Assembly: GCA_000169355.1 (NCBI GenBank)
Contig: AAXX01000001.1
Span: 310,001 to 374,000, forward strand
DNA length: 64,000 bases
Source of the DNA: Flavobacteria bacterium BAL38
GTDB lineage: Bacteria; Bacteroidota; Bacteroidia; Flavobacteriales; Flavobacteriaceae
Direction: 5' to 3'
Positions 8,915 through 21,247 of the stretch are shown here, piece by piece (position 1 is the stretch's first letter; each line of letters opens with the position of its first letter). A program made the translations under genes and the position numbers. The notes beneath the pieces are model-generated. The model ran no database searches and had not been told where the DNA came from. It was given only the letters and a program-made list of their open reading frames with translations.

Positions 8915-9847
8915 CTATAGAACTGATTTTAAATCAGCATTCATTGCACGAACAGCATCCGCTGATTTAGCAAACAAAGCTTTTTCTGCATCATTTAACT
9001 GAATATCAACTATTTGCTCAACACCATTTTTACCAATAATACATGGAACTCCCATACAAATATCTTCTTGACCATATTCTCCTTCTAAAAAAACTGAACA
9101 TGGAATCATGCGTTTTTGATTGTTTAAAATGCTATCTACTAAATAAGCTACAGATGCTCCTGGCGCATACCAAGCAGATGTTCCTAACAATCCTGTTAAT
9201 GTTGCTCCTCCTACCATGGTATCAGCAACAACTTTATCTAATTCAGTTTGAGATAAAAAGTTAGAAACTGGCGCTCCGTTGTATGATGCTAAACGAGTTA
9301 AAGGAATCATTGTAGTATCTCCGTGACCACCAATTACCATTCCTTGAACATCATTAGCTGGTTTATCTAATGCTTTAGACAAGTAATATTTAAAACGAGA
9401 ACTATCTAAAGCTCCACCCATTCCTATTACTCTATTTTTAGGCAATCCAGTTGCTTTTAATGTTAAATAGGTCATCGTATCCATTGGATTAGAAACTACT
9501 ACAATAATTGCATTTGGAGAATGAGTTAACACATTATCTGCAACCGATTTAACGATTCCTGCATTAATACCGATTAACTCTTCACGAGTCATTCCAGGTT
9601 TTCTAGGAATTCCAGAAGTAATAACTACTACATCACTTCCTGCTGTTTTTGAATAATCGCCAGTTGTTCCGCTTAATTGTGTATTAAAAACTGTTGTTGT
9701 AGCACATTGCATTACATCCATTGCTTTACCTTCTGCAAAACCTTCTTTAATGTCAACCAATACTACTTCGCTTGCGATTCCTCTGTACGAAATAACATCT
9801 GCACATGTTGCACCTACGTTACCCGCACCTACTATTGTTACTTTCAT
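8915..9847 (-). CDS. mdh: Malate dehydrogenase (NAD-dependent)
   Basis: This 310-residue cytosolic TCA-cycle enzyme interconverts malate and oxaloacetate. The Rossmann fingerprint GAGNVGATCADVI begins at residue 7, with the NAD-selecting Asp in VVLVDIKEG. The active-site loop motifs follow: TSGIPRKPGMTREEL with the substrate arginines, VVSNPMDTMTYL, and the catalytic histidine in IGGHGDTTMIPL. Length and the LDH-like MDH subtype (about 310 residues) fit Bacteroidota enzymes. It follows the DUF6588 gene by 30 bases and may be read from the gyrB transcript or from a TAAATTTG-like box inside the preceding gene (9913-9920). A terminator follows. Confidence 0.96.
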   Translation of the reverse strand: MKVTIVGAGNVGATCADVISYRGIASEVVLVDIKEGFAEGKAMDVMQCATTTVFNTQLSGTTGDYSKTAGSDVVVITSGIPRKPGMTREELIGINAGIVKSVADNVLTHSPNAIIVVVSNPMDTMTYLTLKATGLPKNRVIGMGGALDSSRFKYYLSKALDKPANDVQGMVIGGHGDTTMIPLTRLASYNGAPVSNFLSQTELDKVVADTMVGGATLTGLLGTSAWYAPGASVAYLVDSILNNQKRMIPCSVFLEGEYGQEDICMGVPCIIGKNGVEQIVDIQLNDAEKALFAKSADAVRAMNADLKSVL

Positions 9848-9877
9848 TTTGTTGTGTATATTAAATATTTATTAAAA

Positions 9878-12836
<2,959 letters not shown>

Positions 12837-12840
12837 TCAA

Positions 12841-12848
12841 CAAATATA
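12841..12848 (-). promoter_or_regulatory. Bacteroidota -7 box (TATATTTG) for gyrB
   Basis: The minus strand reads TATATTTG, 34 bases before the gyrB start. TTG triplets occur upstream but not at the ideal spacing. Confidence 0.6.
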
Positions 12849-13003
12849 AGTAATTAGACAAAAAGAAGTAACAAAAACCAGCCCATCTCAACACTAAGTT
12901 ATTAACATTTGTTAATTTCAAACAAAAGTGCCTTAAATCGGATAAAAATAGTCTTATTTTTAATTTTTGCTAATTTTTTAATTTATGCTAAATAGAAGAA
13001 AAT

Positions 13004-13042
13004 AAAAAAACCTCTTTAAAAAGCAATTAAAGAGGTTTTTTA
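13004..13042 (-). terminator. Intrinsic terminator after asnB
   Basis: AAAAACCTCTTTAA (ending at 13019) and TTAAAGAGGTTTTT (from 13027) pair around a 7-base loop, with T runs on both strands. It is 34 bases beyond the asnB stop. Confidence 0.85.
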
Positions 13043-13075
13043 AAACAACAATACCTAAACAACAACAAATTAAAA

Positions 13076-14692
13076 CTATATTTTCTCCATTTCTGCTGAA
13101 ATCGACACATCGGCTTTAACGTGAGCAGCATTTGCTCTTCCGCTTGGATCTTGGTTTTCTTGCCATTTTGGAATCCATTTACGAACCGTTTGGGCTGCGC
13201 TATCTTGTGGAAAATGCTTTTGAAAAATAGTTCTATAATAAAATGCTTCTTTTGTAACTGGCGTATTATATGGAAATACCGATTTTGCTTTTGCAAATTC
13301 TTCATCAGTAACTTGACTTGAACAATACTCAATTAAAGTATCAATCCAGTTATAACCTACTCCATCAGAAAACTGTTCCTTCTGACGCCATAAAATCTCT
13401 TCGGGTAAAAAGGGTTTTTCTGGTGTATCAAATGCTTTTCTTAAAATATATTTTTCAATTCCGTTATAAGTTTTTGGCATTTTTTCTTCGGGTTGAATTT
13501 TAATTGCCAAATCTAAAAACGCTTTATCTAAAAACGGAACTCGAGCTTCTAATCCGTGTGCCATGGTGGATTTATCGGCACGAAGTAAATCTGCCGTAAA
13601 TAACTTTTGTACACGCTCAATGGTTTCTTTTTGGAAATCTAATACAGATGGCGCATTTCTAAAATACAAATAACCTCCGAAAATTTCATCTGCTCCTTCA
13701 CCCGATAACACCATTTTGATTCCTTTATCCGTAATCGCTTTCGACAAGAAATACATGGGTGTACTCGCACGAATTGACGTTACATCGTAAGTTTCTAAAT
13801 GCCAAATTAATTGATCTAAAATTTCGATACCTTGCTCCACAGTGAAATGAATTTCATGATGCGTTGTTCCAATGAAATCCGCTACTTTTTTAGCCGCTAC
13901 CAAATCCGGAGCCGAAGCATCTAATCCGATAGAAAATGAATGCAATTCTTGTCCGGTTCCTTCTAACAATCTTGACGTAATTGAAGCAATTAACGATGAA
14001 TCTAATCCGCCAGAAAGCAACACTCCAAAAGGTACATCGCACATTAAACGTTTTTCAACAGCTTGGGTTAAACTTGCGTTTAAAGCTTGTAAATCTAATT
14101 TTTCAACTGCGGTTTCATGCGCTTCCCATTCTGGTTTATAATATTTTACAAAACCTGTTTTTTCGGTGTAATAATGTCCCGGAGGAAAAGTTGAAAATGT
14201 TTTACATTGGTCGGTAATGGCTTTCATTTCTGAAGCAAAATACAAACGACCTCTTTCATCTAATCCGTAATACAAAGGTTTTACTCCAAGTGGATCTCTT
14301 GCTACCATATAATCATCACCATCAATTACAACGAAAGCAAAAATTCCATCTAACATATCACAGAATTCGTATCCAAATTCTTCATACAAATGCACAATAA
14401 CTTCTGAATCAGATGTCGTTCTAAACGTATGCTGTTTCAACGTCGTTTCTCTTAATTTTTTATGATTGTATATTTCGCCATTATGCACCATCCAAGCAGA
14501 ATTGGTTCCTTGAATCGGTTGTTTTCCTGTATGCAAATCGACAATTGACAAACGCTCGTGCGCCAAAATGTGACCTTTCTCCGTTACATGAATATCACTT
14601 TCATCTGGACCACGATGACTCATTCTTTTAGACAATTGTTTTACCAATGCTTCTTCTTTTCCTTTTCCTATAATGGCTAATATTCCGCACAT
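13076..14692 (-). CDS. asnB: Asparagine synthetase B (glutamine-hydrolysing)
   Basis: The 538-residue cytosolic enzyme makes asparagine from aspartate, ATP and glutamine. The N-terminal class-II glutamine amidotransferase domain starts with the catalytic Cys2 (MCGILAIIGKG) and shows SHRGPDESD, AHERLSIVDL and MVHNGEIYNH. The C-terminal synthetase domain has the PP-loop VLLSGGLDSSLIAS, then FSIGLDASAPDL, MVLSGEGADEIFGGY and GLEARVPFLDKAFL. Length and order match the E. coli-type enzyme. It is flanked by a terminator downstream and a 355-base repeat-bearing gap upstream, so it is its own unit. No promoter box was recognised. Confidence 0.97.
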   Translation of the reverse strand: MCGILAIIGKGKEEALVKQLSKRMSHRGPDESDIHVTEKGHILAHERLSIVDLHTGKQPIQGTNSAWMVHNGEIYNHKKLRETTLKQHTFRTTSDSEVIVHLYEEFGYEFCDMLDGIFAFVVIDGDDYMVARDPLGVKPLYYGLDERGRLYFASEMKAITDQCKTFSTFPPGHYYTEKTGFVKYYKPEWEAHETAVEKLDLQALNASLTQAVEKRLMCDVPFGVLLSGGLDSSLIASITSRLLEGTGQELHSFSIGLDASAPDLVAAKKVADFIGTTHHEIHFTVEQGIEILDQLIWHLETYDVTSIRASTPMYFLSKAITDKGIKMVLSGEGADEIFGGYLYFRNAPSVLDFQKETIERVQKLFTADLLRADKSTMAHGLEARVPFLDKAFLDLAIKIQPEEKMPKTYNGIEKYILRKAFDTPEKPFLPEEILWRQKEQFSDGVGYNWIDTLIEYCSSQVTDEEFAKAKSVFPYNTPVTKEAFYYRTIFQKHFPQDSAAQTVRKWIPKWQENQDPSGRANAAHVKADVSISAEMEKI

Positions 14693-14899
14693 AACTTTTT
14701 AGTTTAAATGTTTTAAGAGTTGATAAGTTCAAGTGATATTTTAGATTCACTTAATTTGATGAAGCAAAATTGATTAATTAAGTTTAAATAATAAATCTTA
14801 AAATTGATTTTAATTATAATTTAAAACTAAAAAATGAATTTTTAATTAAATTATAAAGTTAAAAAGTTGTTTTGAGTTAGATTTGGTTACAAATCATAA

Positions 14900-15044
14900 A
14901 AAAGAGACTACCCTAAAAGTTAGTAATTTGTCATTCCGAATTTATTTCGGAATCTAAATATATTTAAAAATCAGATATTTTAGAAGCTGATTCGCCTAGG
15001 CGAACAGCTTGACAAGATTTGCGCTTTTTAGGGCAGTGGCTTTT
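14900..15044 (-). repeat. Composite nested hairpin element downstream of the GreA/GreB-like gene
   Basis: Three nested palindromes fill this stretch. Outer arms 14900-14918 and 15026-15044 pair over 19 bases with three imperfect positions and include CCCTAAAA/TTTTAGGG. A second hairpin is ATTCCGAA/TTCGGAAT (14933-14953). The third is AAGCTG-A-TTCGCCTAGGCGAA-CAGCTT (14984-15010). It starts 4 bases after the stop of the minus-strand gene at 15048, so it may act as its terminator or 3' end structure. The remaining bases, 14693-14899, are AT-rich with no gene. Confidence 0.6.
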
Positions 15045-15047
15045 GAT

Positions 15048-15497
15048 TTATTGGATGGATTTAATTTGGAATCGATTGGCATTAATTACAACTTCATCTC
15101 CGAGACTTTTTCCTAGTAATTGACTTCCGAGTGGTGATTGTGGTGAAACTGCAATAATGGTTTTATTTTCGAGTTGGATTTTTGGCAAAGCTGCACTGAT
15201 ATAAAATAACATTTCATTCGTTTGAACCAAACTTCCAAGCGCTATTTTGGTATGAATTGCATCAGCATCTATCTTATCCACAACATTTTTTTGTTCGATG
15301 ATTTCTGCTAATTTTTGATTGAGTTTTTCTTGCTCCAAATGCATCATTGACAAAGCTGTTTCGTGCTTATCGCCAGCCGAACCTTTTGCATCGTTTTGTG
15401 CATCTTGAGCCAAATCGGAAATCATAAAACGCAATTCGTTTATTTTTTCAGATAAAAGGTTTTGATAATGGGATTTTATTTTTTGTTTGAATGTCAT
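15048..15497 (-). CDS. GreA/GreB-family transcription elongation factor-like protein
   Basis: This 149-residue protein has an N-terminal coiled-coil-like half (MTFKQKIKSHYQNLLSEKIN onward, with SAGDKHETALSMMHLEQEKL) and a C-terminal FKBP-like Gre domain (IALGSLVQTNEMLFYISAAL, then SPQSPLGSQLLGKSLGDEVV). The second part matches the GreA C-terminal signature, which docks at the RNA polymerase secondary channel. The coiled coil is shorter and less acidic at its tip than in classic GreA/GreB, so transcript-cleavage activity is uncertain; an Rnk-like regulatory role is an alternative. Such proteins are sometimes mislabelled 3-oxoacyl-ACP synthase in Bacteroidota genomes. It is followed immediately by the composite hairpin element. 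Confidence 0.8.
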   Translation of the reverse strand: MTFKQKIKSHYQNLLSEKINELRFMISDLAQDAQNDAKGSAGDKHETALSMMHLEQEKLNQKLAEIIEQKNVVDKIDADAIHTKIALGSLVQTNEMLFYISAALPKIQLENKTIIAVSPQSPLGSQLLGKSLGDEVVINANRFQIKSIQ

Positions 15498-15542
15498 AAT
15501 TTAACCGCTAAGAACGCAAAGAAGGCACTAAGGACGCAAGGA

Positions 15543-16106
15543 TTATTGTTTGACTTTTAAAATTTTATATAACTTCCCATAACCTCCACAATCACCAAAA
15601 AAACTCGCATCTTTTTTTGCTCCCAAGACATCACTTTTCCCACATTCAAAACAAATTTTCGCAATTCCAACTACCTTTTCTTCTTTGTAGAAAACTAAAA
15701 TATCTCTGTAAACTGGAGCACATGCAAGTCCATAATCATCTTGACAATTTGAAAAACTAAAAAGTTTATTCAATTCATTATAAAACTTATCTTTAATTTG
15801 AACTTTTGAAAATTTAAACTTAATCAAGTTGTCAATAAATTTTTCGTCATTAACATCTTTAGGATAATCATAGCCAATCAAATTAAGATAATTATGTTCT
15901 TCAGATTTCTTATCTATATTTTCTAATCTTTGCATCTCAACTAAAATATCACCAGCTTCGATATCTTTATAATAATGTTCTACTTTATCAAAATCAAAAA
16001 AATTCAAATCATTAGATTTCATCTCAGTTGTATTCACAATTTTAGTTTCTGAATTCTTACAATTCAAAAAACTAAAACAAACAATAAGAAAGAGATATTT
16101 ATTCAT
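15543..16106 (-). CDS. Putative lipoprotein of unknown function
   Basis: The 187-residue product begins MNKYLFLIVCFSFLNCKNSE, a signal peptide with a lipobox ending at Cys16, so it is likely lipidated via Lgt and anchored in the envelope. The mature part contains an acidic helical stretch and a C-terminal domain with spaced cysteines (FSFSNCQDDYGLACAPVYRD, then KICFECGKSD and FGDCGGYGKL). Five cysteines in 70 residues suggest disulfides or metal binding, and the CxxC in CFECG is notable. I do not recognise a family. A TATATTTT near-match box lies upstream. It may be an isolated accessory gene. Confidence 0.65.
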   Translation of the reverse strand: MNKYLFLIVCFSFLNCKNSETKIVNTTEMKSNDLNFFDFDKVEHYYKDIEAGDILVEMQRLENIDKKSEEHNYLNLIGYDYPKDVNDEKFIDNLIKFKFSKVQIKDKFYNELNKLFSFSNCQDDYGLACAPVYRDILVFYKEEKVVGIAKICFECGKSDVLGAKKDASFFGDCGGYGKLYKILKVKQ

Positions 16107-16160
16107 AAAATATAGTATTGAAAAAACTTAGAAAACCACTTTAGTAAACCTCAAAATTCG

Positions 16161-16205
16161 TTGTTCAAAATTGAATATTAAACATTTTTTTTTAACATTG
16201 AACAA
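16161..16205. repeat. AT-rich inverted repeat after the outer-membrane receptor gene
   Basis: TTGTTCAA (16161-16168) and TTGAACAA (16198-16205) form an 8-bp perfect stem around a T-rich loop. Phrases of the ATTGAATATTGAATGTT kind are repeated beside it. It could slow or end transcription of the receptor gene, but no clean terminator is present. Confidence 0.4.
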
Positions 16206-16233
16206 TGTATTTTGAATATTGAATGTTGAAGTT

Positions 16234-17988
16234 TTAGAAATCAAATTTGTAATTTGCTCCTAACAACACCTGAATACCTTGTACTGGGAAATTTGCCCAA
16301 CGGTTGTATTGTTGGTTGGCCAAATTGTTTCCTTTTAAGAAAGCAGTTAATCTTGCGTTGTATTTGTAGCCTATGTGTGCATTCAAATCGAAATAGCTAT
16401 CTAATGTAACCACTTGTTGTGAAAAAGTAGCTGGAAAAACCAACAAATCATCTTGAATTGAAATTAAATCTTTTCTTTCGCCTACAAAAAACACATTCGC
16501 TCCTGCGTACCATTTTTCGTTGATATCAAAATCTACTGTTGAACCAATTTTTAATTGAGGTAAGTTCCATGCTTCCGCCTGTGAATCAGTTGAGTAATTA
16601 TCATAGGTTCCGTTGATTCCGAAAGTTACGTTTTTAGAAAAATCAGCTTTTAATTCTCCGAAAATGCTTAGTGTGTTTAAATCGTCATACACCACAGCAA
16701 ATGAATTTCCATATGCATAACCATTTGTATTTGTTCCAGTTCCATCAAAACCATTACTTACAAACAACGCTCGGTCACCTTGATTTTTATTAGATGCTCT
16801 AACATTGAACGCTACTGAATTGGCTAATTTACCTTTCATACCGATATATAAATCATATTTATTATCAGTTGGCGCAATGAACAATGTTGGTGACACAAAT
16901 GGATTTTGATCTACGAAATCAGCATACGAATTTTGCTCTAAATCACCTTCCGCTCCTGCATAAGCAACAAGAATATCACCTACTAATTTATAAGACGCTT
17001 TGATGTTTGGATAAATGAAAATCTTGCCATCGCTTTCTTCGTTGATTTTTACTGTTGCATAATACACTCCAGCTCCAATTTGAACCGATAAATCATCTTG
17101 TTGATATAAAATACTTGGTTTTGTTCCGGCAATTATAGTGCTATATTTTATTTCTGAATCTACATCATACATTCTATCAAAACTACCGCCAACGTAATCT
17201 ACCACAAAATCAGCTTTCACTTTTTGACTCATTACATCGAAGTCGAAATTTGGTTTTATAAAAAATCTATTTTCTCCTGAACTTAAGCCATCAGAAAAAC
17301 GTTTGAATTGCATGCTCGCATCGTTAAAAATTCCGTCTTTAAAACTCATTTTTCCGCCAAGTGCAATCGTATTGTACGTTTGTTTTGAATCAATTCCTGC
17401 AATCGTTGGGTCATCAAAGAAAATAGATTCTGTTGGCAAACCGTACCAATTGTAAATTTGGTTTTTTACACCTAAATCAACGTTCCAACTCATATCGCGC
17501 TCACGAACTCCATAAGTAACATCTAAACTGGTGTTGTAAAATTTATCATCTAAAACCAAATCTTTAATTCCGCCTTGAGAAGACAAATGGCGTAACATTC
17601 CTCCTACGTAATTGCTACGGCTTAAGTTTTGCGTTATGAATAATTCCGCATTAATAGTTGGGTAATTTCCAAAACCTAACGTAGCGTAATTGTTATATAA
17701 TTTTTCTTTTTCTGTTTTATCTACTCCTGCTGCTTTCCCTTTTGCTGGTGTAAACGTTGAAGCAACAGGGAACGAGAAAATATTATATTGAATAGCTTCT
17801 TTTTGCTGATTGTCTTCATCATCTAATAAAGGCGTTTCTTTTACTTTAAAGGCATCAGAAATTGTGGGCGTATATGGTTTTACAATATTTACCACTTCTG
17901 AACCAATGTTTTCATCTTTTACTTGGGCAAAAGAAAATTGGATTCCGAATACGACTAAAACTAAGGCGATTATATTTAATTTCTTCAT
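16234..17988 (-). CDS. TonB-dependent-receptor-like outer membrane barrel
   Basis: The 584-residue product has a signal peptide (MKKLNIIALVLVVFGIQFSFAQ), about 65 residues of linker, then a beta barrel to a typical C-terminal strand (QVLLGANYKFDF). The barrel resembles TonB-dependent receptors (LYNNYATLGFGNYPTINAEL, YKYNARLTAFLKGNNLAN), but there is no recognisable plug domain between the signal and the barrel and no carboxypeptidase-like repeat. It may therefore act as a pore or scaffold rather than an energised importer. It follows the 1003-residue TPR gene by 59 bases on the same strand with a palindromic repeat between them. From memory the two genes are neighbours in many Flavobacteria, suggesting a shared envelope role. 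Confidence 0.8.
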   Translation of the reverse strand: MKKLNIIALVLVVFGIQFSFAQVKDENIGSEVVNIVKPYTPTISDAFKVKETPLLDDEDNQQKEAIQYNIFSFPVASTFTPAKGKAAGVDKTEKEKLYNNYATLGFGNYPTINAELFITQNLSRSNYVGGMLRHLSSQGGIKDLVLDDKFYNTSLDVTYGVRERDMSWNVDLGVKNQIYNWYGLPTESIFFDDPTIAGIDSKQTYNTIALGGKMSFKDGIFNDASMQFKRFSDGLSSGENRFFIKPNFDFDVMSQKVKADFVVDYVGGSFDRMYDVDSEIKYSTIIAGTKPSILYQQDDLSVQIGAGVYYATVKINEESDGKIFIYPNIKASYKLVGDILVAYAGAEGDLEQNSYADFVDQNPFVSPTLFIAPTDNKYDLYIGMKGKLANSVAFNVRASNKNQGDRALFVSNGFDGTGTNTNGYAYGNSFAVVYDDLNTLSIFGELKADFSKNVTFGINGTYDNYSTDSQAEAWNLPQLKIGSTVDFDINEKWYAGANVFFVGERKDLISIQDDLLVFPATFSQQVVTLDSYFDLNAHIGYKYNARLTAFLKGNNLANQQYNRWANFPVQGIQVLLGANYKFDF

Positions 17989-18008
17989 GTTCTATATTTT
18001 TAAATGAG

Positions 18009-18029
18009 ATACTGAAACGAGTTCAGTAT
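18009..18029. repeat. Dispersed palindromic repeat (ATACTGAA/TTCAGTAT hairpin)
   Basis: ATACTGAA (18009-18016), loop ACGAG, TTCAGTAT (18022-18029), followed by GACA. It is almost identical to the copy inside the aminotransferase gene at 28206-28226. It lies between the TPR gene and the outer-membrane barrel gene. Confidence 0.7.
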
Positions 18030-18047
18030 GACAATGAAATAACATTA

Positions 18048-21000
18048 TTAATTTGTGATTGATGAATTACGTTTTGCTTCTTCTCCTTTAATGAAATCTA
18101 ATTCTATTTGAGCTTCTTCGATTACATCTGTATATTCAGAAAAGTTTTCAATTACACTTTCTAAAATGTAAGTCGCTTGGAAACTATCTTTTAAACCATA
18201 AAAGTTTTTCGCCATAATTACTAAACTCTTTGCTCCGAAATATTTATAACCTGAGTAATCTTTAGCGATTTTTTGTACTACCACATTAGATGGTTCAAAC
18301 TTACCTTCTTTGTTTTTAAAGTACGCATCGTAATACAAAGCTTCGGCTGCCAATTCTCCTTTTGCAATTTTTTGAAGTTTTGCATACGCCTCTTTCGCTT
18401 TTGGTTCGTCATTGGTTTTAATTGCAGAACGAGCAACTATTATTTGAGCATCACTTTTAATTCTATCATCAATTTTGTCGTTTTTCAAAACTTTATCAGC
18501 ATATACAACAGCATTAGTGAAATCTTGTTTTTCGTAATACGATTTCATTAAATTAGATTGCGCATACGTCGTGTTTTGAGGAAATTCTGCTTCTGCTTCT
18601 AATCGTTTTAAAACAGGAATTGCACTATCGTAATTCTTTTCTTTTAAATACACTTGACACAAACGCGCTAAGGCTTGTTCCGTAAACTCGTTTCTTGATT
18701 GAGCTATTACAAACTCATAATGTTTTACTGAATTTGCTTCTAAATTATCAGCAAAATACAATTGAGCCAAATAGAAATTTGCCTTTAAAGCATGTAATCC
18801 GTTTGGAAATTTACTTACATAACTTGAGAATCCTGAAATAGCTTGTTTGCTGTTGTTTTGTAAATATTGTTTTTCGGCAGATTCATAGGTGTCATTATCC
18901 AAATCTGCATCTGAAACTTCAACAAACGACAAAGTTTTTACCCAAGTAGCATATTCATCAACCTGACCTTTATCTACATATATTAAACGAGCTGTTGAAA
19001 CCGCTTCTAAAGATTCTGGTGAATTTGGATATTCAGCCACTACCTTTTTAAACTTCGTTAAAGCTAAATCTTCTTTGTTTCCGTTGTAATAAATTAATCC
19101 TTGTTTTAAAATGGCTTTTGCCACATAGGAACTCGATTTGTATCCAGAAATTAATTTATCATAAGTTGCAATACCTTTTTCATTTTGATTTTGATTTACA
19201 TAAGTATTTCCAAGTTCGTATAAAGCATCATCTGCATATTGAGAAGTAGGATACGTTTTGGCAAATTTTTCTAAATCTTCAATTTTACGGTCTGGTTTAC
19301 TTACAAATCCGTAACTAATCCCTTTTTGAAATGCAGCATAATCGGCATCAACACTTTTCATATCAATTGCTTTATTGTACGCGTCCATTGCAGGCCAATA
19401 CTTTGCAGCCATAAAATTACAATCGCCTAAACGTAAATAAGCGTCTGTTAAACGAATTTTGTCGTCTTTCACTGATTTAGAAAACGAATCAAAATACTCA
19501 ATTGCACTTTCGTATTCTTTTAATTTAAAATAGGAATATGCTAAGTTATAATTGGCATTCTTAAATTCAGGCGTATTTGATGCTTCAGTAGCATTTAAAA
19601 ACTGTTTAAAACTCAATTTAGCTTCTTCAAATTGATCTAAATTATATTCTGTTTCTGCTTTCCAAAAGGTAGCTCTTGCCGTAAATTTTGCCTCTTTATT
19701 TTCTGAAATTGATTTTTTGAACAAGGCATAAGCTCCTTTATAATCTCCATCAGTATATAATTCTAAACCTCTATAAAAGGTTACTTTTTGATACGCTAAT
19801 TTGTTTTCTGGCGATTTATTTTTTTCTAATAAGACTAAAGCTTCTTTATAATTTTTAGATGTAATGTACGAACTAATTAAAAGCGTATTTATTTCTTGCT
19901 TATAAGGTGTATTTGGATATTTTGCCACATACGCATTTAAAACTTCTGGAACCGATTGATACGGATTTCCGATTTCGTAACTCAATTTCGCATAATTTAA
20001 ATACGCGTCTTCTTGAATTTTTAAATCGAACTCCATTTCTGAAGCTGTTTTGAAAGCATTTAAAGCTTGTTGTTTTTTATCGGTTTTTAAATAACTCTCC
20101 GCTAAATGGTAGTAAGCATTTTGAGCCACACCATCATTTCCGTTTATTATTTTATTGAATTGCGAAATTGCATTTTCGTAATCTTTTTGTTGGTAATACG
20201 TATAACCTAATTGGTAAAAATCAGTATTATTCCATTTTCCTTTTTTTCCGTTATATGCCAACAAATAAGAAAGCGCTTTATCGTATTGTTTCAAATTAAA
20301 ATAACTTTCTCCAATGATTTTAGATAATTCGCTTTTTTCTTCTCCTTTCGATTTTGGCATTTGTTCTAAACCTAAATCAATTGCTTTTTGGAAATTTCCA
20401 AGTTTAAAATTCATGTCGGCTTGAAAGTAACCCATTTTTTCTTTGTACTTCTCTTGGTCAGAAACTTGATCAAAATATTGATTAGCACTTTTGTAATCAT
20501 CTGTTTCATAAGACATAAAACCTAAATAATATTTCGCCTGACTACCAAAAGTTTTAGAATTCACAACCTGGTTAAAATATTTTGAAGCTTCTTTGGTGTT
20601 TTTAGCTGAAAAATAAGCATACCCTTTTTGAAAATTAAATTTTTCTCTATCGGCTTGCGACATATTATTTGTATCTGCTTTATCAAACCATTCTAATGAT
20701 TTAGGATAATTACCTTCGTCAAAATAATAGTGAGCCACTTCAATATAGGCTTGATTCGTTTTAGTACTTGTTGGATAATTTTCAACAAAACTTTCTACTA
20801 AAACATCAGCTCCCATTTGGTTTAAGCGAATAGCACAATTGGCAATATAATATGCACAATCCGATTCAACTTCGATATTATGAGTTGAAGATTTTACTTT
20901 ATCAAATATAATTTGCGCTGCTTGATATTGTTTTTCTTTAAACAATTCAACACCTCGATTGAATTCTTTTAAATCGTGCGTATAAACAGATGATTGTTGG

Positions 21001-21059
21001 GCGAAAAGTGTTCCTGAAAAGAAAACTACTAAAAAAGAGAGTTTTAAATACTTTATCAT
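18048..21059 (-). CDS. Large exported tetratricopeptide-repeat protein
   Basis: The 1003-residue protein has a signal peptide (MIKYLKLSFLVVFFSGTLFAQ) and is then almost entirely TPR helices. Repeats are visible throughout, for example VELFKEKQYQAAQIIFDKV, YQLGYTYYQQKDYENAISQF and LYELGNTYVNQNQNEKGIAT. It contains no catalytic motif, so it is probably a periplasmic or outer-membrane-associated scaffold, comparable in build to YbgF/BamD-type TPR proteins but much longer. The gene precedes the plug-less TonB-receptor-like gene on the same strand, and a shared complex is plausible but inferred. A TATATTTG box lies 23 bases upstream of the ATG, divergent from the ftsE promoter. Confidence 0.88.
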   Translation of the reverse strand: MIKYLKLSFLVVFFSGTLFAQQSSVYTHDLKEFNRGVELFKEKQYQAAQIIFDKVKSSTHNIEVESDCAYYIANCAIRLNQMGADVLVESFVENYPTSTKTNQAYIEVAHYYFDEGNYPKSLEWFDKADTNNMSQADREKFNFQKGYAYFSAKNTKEASKYFNQVVNSKTFGSQAKYYLGFMSYETDDYKSANQYFDQVSDQEKYKEKMGYFQADMNFKLGNFQKAIDLGLEQMPKSKGEEKSELSKIIGESYFNLKQYDKALSYLLAYNGKKGKWNNTDFYQLGYTYYQQKDYENAISQFNKIINGNDGVAQNAYYHLAESYLKTDKKQQALNAFKTASEMEFDLKIQEDAYLNYAKLSYEIGNPYQSVPEVLNAYVAKYPNTPYKQEINTLLISSYITSKNYKEALVLLEKNKSPENKLAYQKVTFYRGLELYTDGDYKGAYALFKKSISENKEAKFTARATFWKAETEYNLDQFEEAKLSFKQFLNATEASNTPEFKNANYNLAYSYFKLKEYESAIEYFDSFSKSVKDDKIRLTDAYLRLGDCNFMAAKYWPAMDAYNKAIDMKSVDADYAAFQKGISYGFVSKPDRKIEDLEKFAKTYPTSQYADDALYELGNTYVNQNQNEKGIATYDKLISGYKSSSYVAKAILKQGLIYYNGNKEDLALTKFKKVVAEYPNSPESLEAVSTARLIYVDKGQVDEYATWVKTLSFVEVSDADLDNDTYESAEKQYLQNNSKQAISGFSSYVSKFPNGLHALKANFYLAQLYFADNLEANSVKHYEFVIAQSRNEFTEQALARLCQVYLKEKNYDSAIPVLKRLEAEAEFPQNTTYAQSNLMKSYYEKQDFTNAVVYADKVLKNDKIDDRIKSDAQIIVARSAIKTNDEPKAKEAYAKLQKIAKGELAAEALYYDAYFKNKEGKFEPSNVVVQKIAKDYSGYKYFGAKSLVIMAKNFYGLKDSFQATYILESVIENFSEYTDVIEEAQIELDFIKGEEAKRNSSITN

Positions 21060-21081
21060 TTGATTCGTTATTTATAAGTTC

Positions 21082-21089
21082 CAAATATA
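21082..21089 (-). promoter_or_regulatory. Bacteroidota -7 box (TATATTTG) for the TPR gene
   Basis: Minus-strand TATATTTG lies 23 bases before the TPR gene start. It is one of two divergent boxes in the 188-base gap. Confidence 0.55.
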
Positions 21090-21135
21090 AGGCTTATTCA
21101 AAGTATTAACGAACGAAATTAACATATTATTGCAC

Positions 21136-21143
21136 TACTTTTG
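21136..21143 (+). promoter_or_regulatory. Bacteroidota -7 box (TACTTTTG) for ftsE and the glycan genes
   Basis: Plus-strand TACTTTTG matches TAnnTTTG and predicts a leader of about 100 bases before the ATPase gene. It is divergent from the TPR-gene box. Confidence 0.5.
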
Positions 21144-21247
21144 AACATAGTTTTTAACTACAACCAATATTTTTACTCGAATTTGGGCTAAAATTTTGAA
21201 ACCGAACCATAAGTTATTACTTTTACATTTTAAAACTCATACCAACT

